The notes beneath the pieces are model-generated. The model did not search any database. It was not told the DNA's origin and saw only the letters and a list, made by a program, of their open reading frames with translations. A stretch of DNA of 64,000 nt. Source: Modestobacter sp. VKM Ac-2982. GTDB taxonomy: Bacteria; Actinomycetota; Actinomycetes; Mycobacteriales; Geodermatophilaceae. The stretch covers positions 788,082-852,081 of the forward strand of contig NZ_JAPVBL010000001.1 in NCBI RefSeq assembly GCF_026967935.1, given 5' to 3'. A program made the translations under genes and the position numbers. Numbering within the stretch: the stretch's first letter is position 1; each line of letters starts with the position of its first letter. Of the stretch, positions 1-8,239 are shown piece by piece.

Positions 1-1176
1 CTGCGGGTCCGTCGCTTCCGGGTGGTCCGCCGGGAGGGCCGGTCCGGTCCGGAGGTGTCGGCGGAGAAGGGCTTCCTCCGGGAGACCGGCAACGTGTTGT
101 TCCACTTCTCGCTGCTGGCGCTGCTGCTCGGCCTGGCCGGCGGCAAGTTGTGGGGCTACGAGGGCAGCATCCTGGTGACCGAGGGCCAGGGCTTCTGCAA
201 CGCGTTCCAGCAGTACGACACCCACCGGTCCGGGCCGCTGGTCGACGGTGAGGACCTCTCGCGGTTGTGCGTGGACCTCGACGACTTCGAGGCTCAGTAC
301 GAGGAGAACCTCACCGCCGCCTCCTACACCGCGGACATCAGCTGGGAGCTGGACGGCGCCGACCCGGTGAGCACCACCATCGGGGTCAACGACCCGCTGC
401 GGGTGGGTGGCGACCGGGTCTACGTCACCGGGCACGGTTTCAGCCCCGTCTTCAGCATCACCCGGCCGGACGGTCAGACGTTCACCGACCTGTCCACGCC
501 ATTCCTCCCTGCCGATCTGGGCACCATGCTCAGCCAGGGCGTGCTGAAGGTGCCCGACCTGGGCGCCGGCTCGACCGAGCAGCTGGCGATCGAGGGGTTC
601 CTCGCCCCCACCGGTGTGCTGGAGGCCGGCTTCCTGACCTCGATCGACCCGCGGCCGCTGGACCCGAAGGTGGGCATCGACGTCTACACCGGCTATCTGG
701 GGCTGGACTCCGGCATGCCGCAGTCCGTCTACGCGCTGGACCGTGACCAGATCGACCGTGGTGTGCTGACTCGGCAGGCCCGGACGAACCTCGCCGTGGG
801 GGAGTCGACCACCCTGCCCGACGGGACCGTGGTCACCTTCAGCGGCCTGAAGGAGTTCGCGGCTCTGCAGGTCTCGCACGACCCCGGCCAGGTGTGGGTG
901 CTGGGGGCGTCGATCGCCGTCCTGGTCGGGCTGCTCGGCATGCTGCTGGTCCGCCGGGAGCGGGTGTTCGCCCGCTCCGGCCCCTCTCCGGACGGCGGGG
1001 GTACCGTGCTGTCGATCGGCTCGCTGACCCGGGGCAGCGCTGACACCGGTCCTCGCTTCGCCTCGTTCACCGAGGACGTGCAGGAGGCCCTGGCCGCCCG
1101 CACCGACGCCCCGGCGAGCACCCCACCGGCCCGTGGACACGGGCCGGCACCCGATGAGGAGGCACCGCCGTCGTGA
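1..1176 (+). CDS. resB: Cytochrome c biogenesis protein ResB (5' truncated by window edge)
   Basis: C-terminal part of ResB (Ccs1), the membrane partner of CcsB in system II cytochrome c maturation, which delivers heme to apocytochromes on the outer face of the membrane. The frame is open from base 1, so the real start lies upstream; 391 residues are visible. A membrane segment near visible residues 35-55 is followed by a large extracytoplasmic domain, a last membrane helix near 299-321 and a disordered Pro/Ala tail. Its TGA overlaps the GTG of ccsB by 4 nt, the usual resB-ccsB arrangement. Confidence comes from the ResB-like fold pattern together with the adjacent ccsB. Confidence 0.9.
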   Translation: MRVRRFRVVRREGRSGPEVSAEKGFLRETGNVLFHFSLLALLLGLAGGKLWGYEGSILVTEGQGFCNAFQQYDTHRSGPLVDGEDLSRLCVDLDDFEAQYEENLTAASYTADISWELDGADPVSTTIGVNDPLRVGGDRVYVTGHGFSPVFSITRPDGQTFTDLSTPFLPADLGTMLSQGVLKVPDLGAGSTEQLAIEGFLAPTGVLEAGFLTSIDPRPLDPKVGIDVYTGYLGLDSGMPQSVYALDRDQIDRGVLTRQARTNLAVGESTTLPDGTVVTFSGLKEFAALQVSHDPGQVWVLGASIAVLVGLLGMLLVRRERVFARSGPSPDGGGTVLSIGSLTRGSADTGPRFASFTEDVQEALAARTDAPASTPPARGHGPAPDEEAPPS

Positions 1177-2138
1177 TCGACGAGTCGCTGGCCGCACTGT
1201 CCGACACCCTGTTCTCGGTCAGCGTCGGGCTGTACTCCCTGGCCGTGGTCGCGTTCTGCGCCGAGCTGGCGTTCGGCCGGTCGCGGCAGTCCCGGGAGCT
1301 CGTGGCCGCCGGCGGCCCTGCGGTGCCGCCGGCCGGGGCGTCGGCCGCGACCCCGCCCGCGGAGCCCGAAGGGGCCCGCCGGCTGGGCCTGGTCGCGATG
1401 GTGCTGACCGGGCTGGGGGCGGTCGCCCACGCCGGTGTGCTCGTCGCCCGCGGCATGGCCACCGATCGGTTGCCCTGGGGCAACATGTACGAGTTCGCCA
1501 CCGCGGTCGTGCTGGTGGCCGTCGTGGCCTACCTGGTGCTCGCCGTGCGGGCGCCGTCCCTGCGGCACATCGGCGTCTTCCTGCTCGCGCCGGTGGTGCT
1601 GTCGATGGTGCTGATCGGGCTGTTCCTCTACGCCGAGGCCGGCCCGCTGGTCGCCGCTCTGCGGTCGAGCTGGCTGGCGATCCACGTCAGCACCGCCACC
1701 ATCGGCTTCGGCATCTTCTTCGTCAGCGGCATCGCCAGCGTGCTCTACCTGGTGCGCACCCGGCGGGACGCCACGGTCGCGGCCGGTGCCGGCACGGCCG
1801 CGCCGTCGCTGCTGGACCGGCTGCCCACGGCGGCGGCGCTGGACCGCACCGCCCACCGCACCGCCGTCTTCGGCTTCCCGATCTGGACCTTCGCGGTCAT
1901 CGCCGGGGCGATCTGGGCGGAGAGCGCCTGGGGCCGGTTCTGGGGCTGGGACCCGAAGGAGACCTGGGCGTTCATCGCCTGGATCGTCTACGCGGCCTAC
2001 CTGCACGCGCGCACCACGGCCGGTTGGCGGGGGCGCCCCTCGGCGTGGATCAACATCGTCGGCCTCGCGGTGATGATCTTCAACCTGCTCTTCGTCAACC
2101 TGGTGTCGACCGGCCTGCACAGCTACGGCGGCGTCTGA
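1173..2138 (+). CDS. ccsB: Cytochrome c biogenesis protein CcsB (heme handling)
   Basis: CcsB (CcsA/ResC family), 321 residues, a polytopic membrane protein that exports and presents heme for attachment to cytochromes c, working in complex with ResB. The tryptophan-rich WWD-type signature is clear near residues 250-265 (WGWDPKETWAF). About eight hydrophobic segments are visible. The GTG start overlaps the resB stop as GTGA, giving tight translational coupling. The N-terminal 70 residues contain a Pro/Ala-rich loop. No later cytochrome maturation gene follows, so this is the end of the operon. Confidence 0.95.
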   Translation: MIDESLAALSDTLFSVSVGLYSLAVVAFCAELAFGRSRQSRELVAAGGPAVPPAGASAATPPAEPEGARRLGLVAMVLTGLGAVAHAGVLVARGMATDRLPWGNMYEFATAVVLVAVVAYLVLAVRAPSLRHIGVFLLAPVVLSMVLIGLFLYAEAGPLVAALRSSWLAIHVSTATIGFGIFFVSGIASVLYLVRTRRDATVAAGAGTAAPSLLDRLPTAAALDRTAHRTAVFGFPIWTFAVIAGAIWAESAWGRFWGWDPKETWAFIAWIVYAAYLHARTTAGWRGRPSAWINIVGLAVMIFNLLFVNLVSTGLHSYGGV

Positions 2139-2276
2139 CCCTCCTCCGGTAGCGCCGATGCTGGGCTGCTGGGCCGATCACCCACCGTCACCTTCGAGTG
2201 AGACGGGGCCGGCAGCACGCGCGATGAAGGGCTGCGAGGCGCTGCCCATGGCATCCTGACCGCATGACTGAGAGCG

Positions 2277-2672
2277 GTGGAGCTCACCGTGGGTAGGCAC
2301 TCGGCCGGGAACCGTGCGCTCGTCGACCCGATCGCCGCGGCCGCGCTGTCGCAGCGGGCCACGCCGGTGGAGCCACCCCAGCCGACTCCCGCACCCGACC
2401 TGGCGGAGAACCAGCAGGACGGCGGCCTGGGCTGGCCCGGCGAGCCGGGCGAGGGCTCCGGTCTCGGGTGGCCAGAGGACACCGCGGCGGACGACACCAC
2501 CGTGAGCGACACCGCGGCGGACGACCTCACCGCGAGCGGAACCACGGCTGCCGACACGACTGTGGCGGCGCTCGCTGCGGCCCCGGTTGCCCAGCGGAGG
2601 TCGGGCTGGCGCCGGTGGTTCGGTGGGAGCCCCGCGGTGCCACCCACGCCGTCGGGCAGCACCGCCGCCTGA
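2277..2672 (+). CDS. Hypothetical protein, Ala/Thr/Asp-rich with Trp-rich C-terminus
   Basis: I do not recognise this 131-residue protein. Codon third positions are strongly G/C, like real genes here. An Asp/Thr/Ala-rich low-complexity middle (about residues 65-100, with repeats of the type DTAADD) leads to a basic, aromatic patch RRSGWRRWFGG near residues 105-115. No membrane helix or signal peptide is evident. The GTG start is the first one after an in-frame stop at 2265 and has no good Shine-Dalgarno sequence; an ATG at 2264 in another frame closes after ten codons, so the true N-terminus is uncertain. A convergent-gene terminator follows at once. Confidence 0.6.
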   Translation: MELTVGRHSAGNRALVDPIAAAALSQRATPVEPPQPTPAPDLAENQQDGGLGWPGEPGEGSGLGWPEDTAADDTTVSDTAADDLTASGTTAADTTVAALAAAPVAQRRSGWRRWFGGSPAVPPTPSGSTAA

Positions 2673-2688
2673 GCGGGAGACCCAGAAG

Positions 2689-2726
2689 CGACGAGTCGCC
2701 GGCCCCGGAGGGCCGACGACTCGTCG
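2689..2726. terminator. Bidirectional hairpin terminator
   Basis: CGACGAGTCG pairs perfectly with CGACTCGTCG, and an inner GGCCC/GGGCC pairing extends the stem. It lies between convergent genes ending at 2672 (+) and 2764 (-). There is no U-tract, as is common in actinobacteria. Confidence 0.8.
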
Positions 2727-2763
2727 TGTGTCAGCGTGCGGGCCAGGCGACCCGCGGGTCAGG

Positions 2764-3009
2764 TCAGGCGGCGGTCGTCCCGTCGTCCCGCCGGGCCCGC
2801 CGCTCGAGCTCGCGCAGGAACTCCGGGTCGTCGTCGGGCGCCACCGGCCGGGTGGGCCGCTGCGCCCGGGGCGGGCGCGGCCCGCGGGTCGGACGCTCCG
2901 GACGACCGATGCCGCCGGACCCTCCCCGGCCACCGTCCTGCGCCGACGCAGCGCGCATCACCAGTACGACCACGGCCACCGCGATCACCAACATCACCAG
3001 GAAGACCAT
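2764..3009 (-). CDS. Small single-pass membrane protein with charged tail
   Basis: An 81-residue protein of unknown function. Residues 1-21 form one very hydrophobic helix (MVFLVMLVIA...), followed by a Gly/Arg/Pro-rich linker and an Arg/Asp-rich C-terminus (FLRELERRARRDD). I chose the ATG at 3009 because a strong GGGGGG-type Shine-Dalgarno lies just upstream and translation begins directly in the helix; a longer upstream open frame is shadow sequence over the lrp gene. It is divergent from the Lrp regulator with only 54 bp between starts, so the two may share a control region. The topology, a short membrane anchor with a cytoplasmic basic tail, is inferred. Confidence 0.75.
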   Translation of the reverse strand: MVFLVMLVIAVAVVVLVMRAASAQDGGRGGSGGIGRPERPTRGPRPPRAQRPTRPVAPDDDPEFLRELERRARRDDGTTAA

Positions 3010-3063
3010 CGGGCCACCCCCCTCATCACCACCAATGTACGACCGCGGCGATACTCGGACCCG

Positions 3064-3576
3064 GTGATCTCCTGCCCGACCGGGGCGGGCCCCGCGCCAG
3101 CGCCCTGCGGGCGTGCACCCGAGGAGCCGGAGGGCGACATCGACGCAGTCGACGAGCAGCTGATCAGCCTGCTGCGGGCCAACGGCCGGGCCAGCTACGC
3201 CGAGCTCGCCCGGCAGGTGGGGCTCTCGGCCCCCTCGGTGCACGAGCGGGTCGGGAAGCTGGAGGCCGCCGGCGTCATCACCGGCTACCAGGCCGTCGTC
3301 GACCCGGCCTCGGTCGGGCTCGGCGTCACGGCCCTGGTCGGGGTGATCGAGAGCGACCAGGTCGACGACACCGGCCTGGAAGAGGCGATGGCGGAGCTGG
3401 CGTCGGTGGAGGACTGCTGGCGGGTGGCCGGCAGCGAGGGGTACGTGCTCAAGGTGCGGGTTCCCGACATCCGGGCACTCGAGGACACCATCAGTGCGTT
3501 GAACAGGATCCGGGGCGTCGCACGCACCCGGACGACCGTGGTGCTGTCGACCAAGTGGGAGGGCCGTCGTGGCTGA
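3064..3576 (+). CDS. Lrp/AsnC-family transcriptional regulator
   Basis: A 170-residue regulator of the leucine-responsive family. Residues about 22-70 form the AsnC-type helix-turn-helix (IDAVDEQLISLLRANGR..., with SAPSVHERVGKLEAAGVI as the recognition part), followed by a ligand-binding RAM domain (about 80-155). Such proteins form dimers or octamers that sense amino acids. The GTG at 3064 gives the family-typical length; longer upstream reading is out of family. A GATACT box at 3050-3055 lies 8 nt before the GTG, consistent with a leaderless message. It overlaps the next gene by 8 nt, and its target is unknown. Confidence 0.9.
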   Translation: MISCPTGAGPAPAPCGRAPEEPEGDIDAVDEQLISLLRANGRASYAELARQVGLSAPSVHERVGKLEAAGVITGYQAVVDPASVGLGVTALVGVIESDQVDDTGLEEAMAELASVEDCWRVAGSEGYVLKVRVPDIRALEDTISALNRIRGVARTRTTVVLSTKWEGRRG

Positions 3577-3892
3577 ACAGACGAGGACCGGCGGGGCGTC
3601 GGTGCCCGGCGGCACCGATGAGGGGACGCCGAGCCGGGGCGGGGTCGCCCGGTGGCTGGCGATCTACACCCTCGGGCGGCTGGCGATCGCCGCCGCGCTG
3701 ATCGGGCTGCTGTGGGTGCTCGGGCTGCCCGGCACACCGGGCTTCCTGTTCGGGGTGCTGCTGGCGATGCCGGTGTCCTACCTGGTGCTCGGCGGGGTGC
3801 GCCAGCAGCTGACCAGTGCCCTGGTGGCCCGCAACGCCCGCAAGGAGCAATTGCGGGCCGAGCTCCGCGGCTCCGCCGCCGACGACGGCTGA
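3569..3892 (+). CDS. DUF4229-type small membrane protein
   Basis: A 107-residue protein with a polar N-terminus (1-25), two close membrane helices (about 28-50 and 55-78) and a basic tail (RNARKEQLRAEL). This layout matches the actinobacterial DUF4229 family, which has no known function and often sits near respiratory or menaquinone genes. The GTG start overlaps the lrp stop by 8 nt, so it is co-transcribed and probably coupled. Confidence 0.75.
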   Translation: MAEQTRTGGASVPGGTDEGTPSRGGVARWLAIYTLGRLAIAAALIGLLWVLGLPGTPGFLFGVLLAMPVSYLVLGGVRQQLTSALVARNARKEQLRAELRGSAADDG

Positions 3893-3984
3893 CGCAATCT
3901 CCGCATGGGGCTCATCGCTCCAGCGGTCGTCGATCGCTCTCTGGTGCGCGGCTCACCAGCGGGCACCTGAGTCGGCCTGCCTGC

Positions 3985-4692
3985 TCAGGAGCCGATGGCT
4001 CGACGGAGCCGCAGCCAGAGCTCGTCCGCGACCAGTCCGCGGTTGAGCACGTCCCAGTCCTGTCCGCGGTCGAAAGGGCCGTGGCCCTCGATCGATCCGA
4101 TGACGTTCCGCAGGTGGACGTCCTCCTCGGCGATCTCGCGGACCCGGGACCAGTTCGGGTCGCCGCGCCACAGCACGAGGTGCATCGAGGGGTCGAACGT
4201 GTTCGCGGTGCGGTCGACCCCACCCTGCAGACCGATATCCCGGCAGCCGGTGAAGTCGTTGCCCCGGACCACCGCCCGCTTGGCCGGATCGCTGGTCAGC
4301 GGGCGGGCATCGAAGTTGCCCTCCCACCGTCCCGAGAAGACGCAGTCCTCGAAGTGTGCGTGAACGGTGCCGAGGTCGAGCTTGACGTCGACGTCCTCGA
4401 ACCGGCACCTCACGAACCGGGCGATCCCCGGATCGAACGCGGGACAGCTCAGGCCGCTGAAGTCGCACTCGACGAAGAGCGGGATCTCACGACCGACCTG
4501 CCCCCGCTTCAGCGGTCGCGGCAGGACCTCGTTCAGTGCGCTCGTGGCATCGGCGATCGTCAGCCACGACACTGCCCAGTTCGACAGGTCGGCACCGCGC
4601 ACGGTCCCCGTGCCCTCGACCCTGACGTCGCCGCTCGGCCTGGCGCCTGCCTGCAGATCTGCACAGCTCACCGTGACCTGGTCCCGGTCCAT
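3985..4692 (-). CDS. Hypothetical protein with pentapeptide/beta-helix-like repeats
   Basis: An unrecognised 235-residue protein starting at an ATG (MDRDQVTVSC). The middle (about 85-170) repeats short blocks of the type F-x-x-C-x-F (VECDFSGL, VRCRFEDV, FEDCVFSG, VRGNDFTG), the rhythm expected of a right-handed quadrilateral beta-helix as in pentapeptide-repeat proteins, though the period is irregular. The C-terminal third is charged and probably alpha-helical. No signal peptide is seen. It stands alone between convergent and divergent neighbours and its codon use looks slightly less G/C-biased at third positions than that of the flanking men genes, so recent acquisition is possible. Confidence 0.6.
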   Translation of the reverse strand: MDRDQVTVSCADLQAGARPSGDVRVEGTGTVRGADLSNWAVSWLTIADATSALNEVLPRPLKRGQVGREIPLFVECDFSGLSCPAFDPGIARFVRCRFEDVDVKLDLGTVHAHFEDCVFSGRWEGNFDARPLTSDPAKRAVVRGNDFTGCRDIGLQGGVDRTANTFDPSMHLVLWRGDPNWSRVREIAEEDVHLRNVIGSIEGHGPFDRGQDWDVLNRGLVADELWLRLRRAIGS

Positions 4693-4795
4693 GACCCGCC
4701 CTCCACAGCGTCGTCTGCAGTCGATCGGTGCCGCGCGAGCGGCCCACTTGATGTCCCAGCTGCCGCCTCCAGGGCGGACGGCGGCGGGCGCGGCA

Positions 4796-5665
4796 CTAGC
4801 TGAGGGCGAGGCCGAGGCCGAGCAGGACGCCGGTGACCAGGGTGAGCTGCCCGGTGGCCTTCAGCGCGCCGATCAGCGCCGGCCCCCGGCCACCGCCCAG
4901 CACCAGGCGCACCGGCGGAACCGCCAGCGGGGCGGCCAGCAGGCCCAGCAGCGCCCACGGCCGGACGACGCCGATGCCGGCGATGACGAGGAAGGCGCCG
5001 ACCAGCAGCCCGGCGTAGAACACCCGGGTGCGGGCCTCGCCGAGCAGCACCGCCAGCGTCCGCTTGCCGACGGCGGCGTCCCCGTGCACGTCGCGCAGGT
5101 TGTTGACCACCAGCAGCGCGACCGAGAGCAGCCCGATCGGCACCGCGGCGGCGAACGCCAGGCCGTCCAGCGACTCGGTCTGGGCGAACGTCGTCCCCAC
5201 CACGGCGACCAGGCCGAAGAAGACGAAGACGAAGACCTCGCCCAGCGCCCGGTAGCCGTAGGGGATCGGCCCGCCGGTGTAGGTCCAGGCAGCGAGGATG
5301 CTCACCGCGCCGACGGCGACCAGCCACCAGCTGGACACCGCCGCGAGCGCGAGGCCGGCCACCGCTGCGACCGCGAAGGACGCCATCGCGGCGGTCAGCA
5401 CCTGGCGGGGGGTGGCTGCGCCGGAGCCGACCAGGCGCATCGGGCCGACCCGGTCGGCGTCGGTGCCGCGCTTGCCGTCGGAGTAGTCGTTGGCGTAGTT
5501 GACCGCCACCTGCAGGGCGAGCGCGACGACGAGCGCCAGCAGCGCCGGCACCAGCCGGAACCCGTCGAGCGCGGCCGCGGCGCCGGAGCCGACGAGCACC
5601 GGGGCGAGGGCGGCGGGCAGGGTGCGGGGGCGGGCGCCCGCCAGCCACTGGGCGGGGGTCGCCAT
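4796..5665 (-). CDS. menA: 1,4-dihydroxy-2-naphthoate polyprenyltransferase
   Basis: MenA transfers a polyprenyl chain from polyprenyl diphosphate to 1,4-dihydroxy-2-naphthoate, giving demethylmenaquinone at the membrane. The protein has 289 residues and about eight membrane helices. The prenyl diphosphate/Mg motif NDYSD (about 59-63) and the second Asp-rich motif (LRDVHGD, near 190) are both present, as in UbiA-superfamily enzymes. The ATG at 5665 begins MATPAQWLAGARPRTL, a typical MenA N-terminus, and overlaps the menE stop by one base (TGATG), so menE and menA are coupled. The donor is probably made by the polyprenyl synthase at 33305. Confidence 0.97.
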   Translation of the reverse strand: MATPAQWLAGARPRTLPAALAPVLVGSGAAAALDGFRLVPALLALVVALALQVAVNYANDYSDGKRGTDADRVGPMRLVGSGAATPRQVLTAAMASFAVAAVAGLALAAVSSWWLVAVGAVSILAAWTYTGGPIPYGYRALGEVFVFVFFGLVAVVGTTFAQTESLDGLAFAAAVPIGLLSVALLVVNNLRDVHGDAAVGKRTLAVLLGEARTRVFYAGLLVGAFLVIAGIGVVRPWALLGLLAAPLAVPPVRLVLGGGRGPALIGALKATGQLTLVTGVLLGLGLALS

Positions 5666-6825
5666 CAGTCGGTTCCTCTCGGCGTGCGGGTGATCAGCGT
5701 GCGGGCGACGGCCCGGCGGTCGGGCTTGCCGGTGTGCAGGGTGGGCACGGCGTCGACGACCCTCAGCTCGCGGGGGGCGGCTGCCGCGCCCAGCCGGGCG
5801 GCGACCCAGGGGCGCAGCTCGGCCAGGTCGGGGGTGGTGCCGGGCGCGGCGACGACGACGGCGACCACCCGCTGCCCCCACTCCGGGTCCGGCAGCCCGG
5901 TGACGACGGCGTCGGTGACCGAGGGGTGCTCGCGCAGCGCCGCCTCGACCCCCTGGGGGGCGACGTTGACCCCGCCGCTGATCACGACGTCGTCCAGTCG
6001 GCCGTGCACGGTGAGCCGGCCGGCGTCGTCCAGCGAGCCGGCGTCGCGGGTGCGGAACCAGCCGTCGCGGAAGGCGTCCGCCGTGCCGGCCGGGTCCAGT
6101 CGGTAGCCCGACGCCAGCACCGGGCCGGCGAGCTCGATCCCGTCGGTGACCCGCACGGAGACCCCGGCCAGGGGCACCCCGTCGTAGACGCAGCCGCTGG
6201 CCGTCTCGCTCATCCCGTAGGCGGTGCGCACCTGCACGCCGGCGGCGCGGGCTGCGGCGAGCAGGGCGGGGTCGGTGGCGGCGCCGCCGATCAGCACGCC
6301 GTCGAAGGAGGCCAGGGCGGCCGGCTCCTCGGCCAGGTACCGGCGCAGCTGGGTGGGCACCAGGGCGACGTAGCGGCGGTCACCGGCCGGCAGCCGGGCC
6401 GCGGCTGCCGTGAGCGACTCGCCCCGGCTGAGGACGACGGGCTCCCGGCCGGCCAGCGCGGTGCGGACGAGCACCTGCAGCCCGCCGATGGCCGAGGTCG
6501 GCAGCGCCAGCAGCCAGCTGCCGGGGCCGCCGAGCCGGTCGGCGGTGGCGGCCGCCGAGGCACGCAGCGCCGTCGCGGAGAGGAGCACGCCCTTGCCCGC
6601 GCCGGTCGACCCGGAGGTGACGACCACGAGGTCGGTCCCGGGCTCCAGCGGCTCGTCGGGGCGGAGCGCGGCACGGGCGGCGTCGGCCGGCCCGGTGCCG
6701 GCGGGCAGCACGGCCAGCGGCCGGTCGCCGTCCAGGCTGGACCGCAACGCCGGCCAGACGGTGTCGAGCACCGCCGCGGCCGCCTCGGGCGGCGGCGCGG
6801 CCACGAGGGTCAGCTGGCGGTGCAC
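5665..6825 (-). CDS. menE: o-Succinylbenzoate-CoA ligase
   Basis: MenE activates o-succinylbenzoate with ATP and CoA in menaquinone synthesis. It has 386 residues, short for an ANL enzyme but typical of actinobacterial MenE. The adenylation P-loop TSGSTGAGKG (about 70-79), the YGMSETA motif, the GRLDDVVISGGVNV hinge and the C-terminal catalytic lysine (HTGKPDRR, about 366) are all seen. The GTG at 6825 has a TAGCCT box 8 nt upstream and no clear Shine-Dalgarno, suggesting a leaderless message. It overlaps menA by one base. Confidence 0.95.
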   Translation of the reverse strand: MHRQLTLVAAPPPEAAAAVLDTVWPALRSSLDGDRPLAVLPAGTGPADAARAALRPDEPLEPGTDLVVVTSGSTGAGKGVLLSATALRASAAATADRLGGPGSWLLALPTSAIGGLQVLVRTALAGREPVVLSRGESLTAAAARLPAGDRRYVALVPTQLRRYLAEEPAALASFDGVLIGGAATDPALLAAARAAGVQVRTAYGMSETASGCVYDGVPLAGVSVRVTDGIELAGPVLASGYRLDPAGTADAFRDGWFRTRDAGSLDDAGRLTVHGRLDDVVISGGVNVAPQGVEAALREHPSVTDAVVTGLPDPEWGQRVVAVVVAAPGTTPDLAELRPWVAARLGAAAAPRELRVVDAVPTLHTGKPDRRAVARTLITRTPRGTD

Positions 6826-6833
6826 GAGGAGTC

Positions 6834-6839
6834 AGGCTA
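6834..6839 (-). promoter_or_regulatory. -10 box for leaderless menE-menA
   Basis: On the minus strand TAGCCT (TANNNT) ends 8 nt before the menE GTG, so transcription would begin at or next to the start codon. Confidence 0.55.
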
Positions 6840-6852
6840 CGGCGGCCCGCGC

Positions 6853-7410
6853 TCAGAACAGGTCGGGCACCAGCGCCAGGACGACGAACCGGATCGCGCG
6901 GCCGACCAGGCAGGTGACCACGAAGGCCCGCAGGCTCATCTTCGACGTCCCGGCGTAGAAGGCGATCGCCAGCAGGGGCGGGATGCCCACCGAACCGCTG
7001 AGCAGCACCACCCCCGGCCCCCAGCGGCCGGACAGCAGCGCGACGCCCCGGGCGTTGACCCGGCTCAGCCAGCGCCCCACCGGCCGGAGCGCCCGCTTCA
7101 CCGGCCCGCCCGGGGGTGGCTCCCCAGCGGCCTCGGCGGCGGCGATGGCGGCCGCCTCCGCCGCCCCGCGCTCGCGCAGCCGGTCCAGCCAGCGGGAGCT
7201 GGTCGCACCCCGGGCCGCGGAGAAGAGCAGCACCTTGCCCACGGTCTGGCCGACCGCTGCGGCCACCGCCCCGGCGACGGCCACGGTGGGGGAGTGGGTC
7301 ACCGCCAGGCCGATCACGTAGGCCTCGACCGGCAGGAACGGCGTGACGGCCGAGACCGCGCCGACCACCAGGCCGAGCGCGATCAGCCCGATGGTGCCGG
7401 CGTCAAGCAC
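6853..7410 (-). CDS. VTT/DedA-like membrane protein
   Basis: A 185-residue polytopic membrane protein. Hydrophobic stretches lie at about 5-30, 40-62, 128-150 and 158-182, with a charged central loop (about 70-115, RLRERGAAEAAAIAAAEA). The motif FLPVEAYVIGLA near the N-terminus and GSVGIPPLLAIAFYAG near the C-terminus resemble VTT (SNARE-associated/DedA) proteins, several of which act as phospholipid scramblases or envelope maintenance factors. Its ATG lies inside the end of the CDP-alcohol phosphatidyltransferase gene (8-nt overlap), suggesting a linked lipid role. Confidence 0.75.
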   Translation of the reverse strand: MLDAGTIGLIALGLVVGAVSAVTPFLPVEAYVIGLAVTHSPTVAVAGAVAAAVGQTVGKVLLFSAARGATSSRWLDRLRERGAAEAAAIAAAEAAGEPPPGGPVKRALRPVGRWLSRVNARGVALLSGRWGPGVVLLSGSVGIPPLLAIAFYAGTSKMSLRAFVVTCLVGRAIRFVVLALVPDLF

Positions 7411-8104
7411 GGGCGGCGGCGCCCGAGGTCGGCTGCGCGACGTGCACGAGGTCGGTCGGCCGGGGCAGCCGCAGCACCCGGCCCAGCGACCAGACCTTGA
7501 TCACCAGCACCACCGAGGCGGCGGCCAGGGCCACCCGCTGGTCGGGCACGAGCACCAGCAGCAGCACCAGCAGGGTCGTGTTGGTGACCTTGGCGACCAC
7601 GTGCCAGTTCAGCGTCCAGGCCAGCCGGTCGACGAGGAAGAAGTAGTTCGGGGAGAGCACCGGCCAGCGCATCGGCAGCAGGGTCAGCGGCAGGTCGACC
7701 ACGACGAACTGGAAGAGGAAGACCGCCACCGGCCAGGGTGCGTCGATGAACATCAGCAGCACGAGGGCGCAGCTGATGCAGTTGACCCGGTCGCAGACCA
7801 CGTCGAACACCGCGCCGAAGCGGGTCTCCTGGTCCCGCCAGCGGGCGACGTTGCCGTCGGCGGAGTCGCCGATCCAGTAGGTGAGGTAGGCGGCGAGCAG
7901 CCACGGCCAGGACTCCTGGACGGCGGCGGTGGTCACCATCGCCAGTGAGGTCAGCGTGCGGACCACGGTGACCAGGTTCGCGGCGTTGAGCAGCTGGCGG
8001 GGGTCCTCGCAGGCGCAGCCGCGCACGCCGCACCGCACCGGCAGCCCGGGGCCGCGGGGGCTGCGGTCGGCGGGGACGGTCCGTGCAGCCGTCGAGTGGG
8101 CCAC
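7403..8104 (-). CDS. CDP-alcohol phosphatidyltransferase family protein
   Basis: A membrane enzyme that moves a phosphatidyl group from CDP-diacylglycerol to an alcohol. The family signature D-G-x2-A-R-x8-G-x3-D-x3-D is complete near residues 81-103 (DGNVARW...GAVFDVVCD). It has 233 residues and about six membrane helices, plus a Cys-bearing N-terminus (CGVRGCACED). The GTG at 8104 is preceded by GGAGG at good spacing; the longer open frame upstream covers menC antisense and is not real. The acceptor alcohol cannot be told from sequence. A TAGCGT box at 8167-8172 probably drives it and the overlapping VTT gene. Confidence 0.88.
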   Translation of the reverse strand: MAHSTAARTVPADRSPRGPGLPVRCGVRGCACEDPRQLLNAANLVTVVRTLTSLAMVTTAAVQESWPWLLAAYLTYWIGDSADGNVARWRDQETRFGAVFDVVCDRVNCISCALVLLMFIDAPWPVAVFLFQFVVVDLPLTLLPMRWPVLSPNYFFLVDRLAWTLNWHVVAKVTNTTLLVLLLVLVPDQRVALAAASVVLVIKVWSLGRVLRLPRPTDLVHVAQPTSGAAARA

Positions 8105-8166
8105 GAGGGGACCTCCGGGTCTCGGGTGCGCCGGCTCTCCGGTCGGCAGGGCGGCGCTGCGACTGC

Positions 8167-8172
8167 ACGCTA
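8167..8172 (-). promoter_or_regulatory. Putative -10 box of the phosphatidyltransferase operon
   Basis: On the minus strand TAGCGT (TANNNT) gives a start about 55 nt before the GTG at 8104, leaving room for the GGAGG ribosome site. No convincing -35 is seen. Confidence 0.45.
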
Positions 8173-8226
8173 GGGGGCGGTTGGCCCGCGCACCAGGACC
8201 GCGCCCGGGTGTCCCGACGCCCCGCC

Positions 8227-8232
8227 TACGCT
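8227..8232 (+). promoter_or_regulatory. -10 box for leaderless menC-menD
   Basis: TACGCT is followed by 7 nt and then the menC GTG; no Shine-Dalgarno is present. This predicts a transcript beginning at the start codon. Confidence 0.6.
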
Positions 8233-8239
8233 GTCGGCC

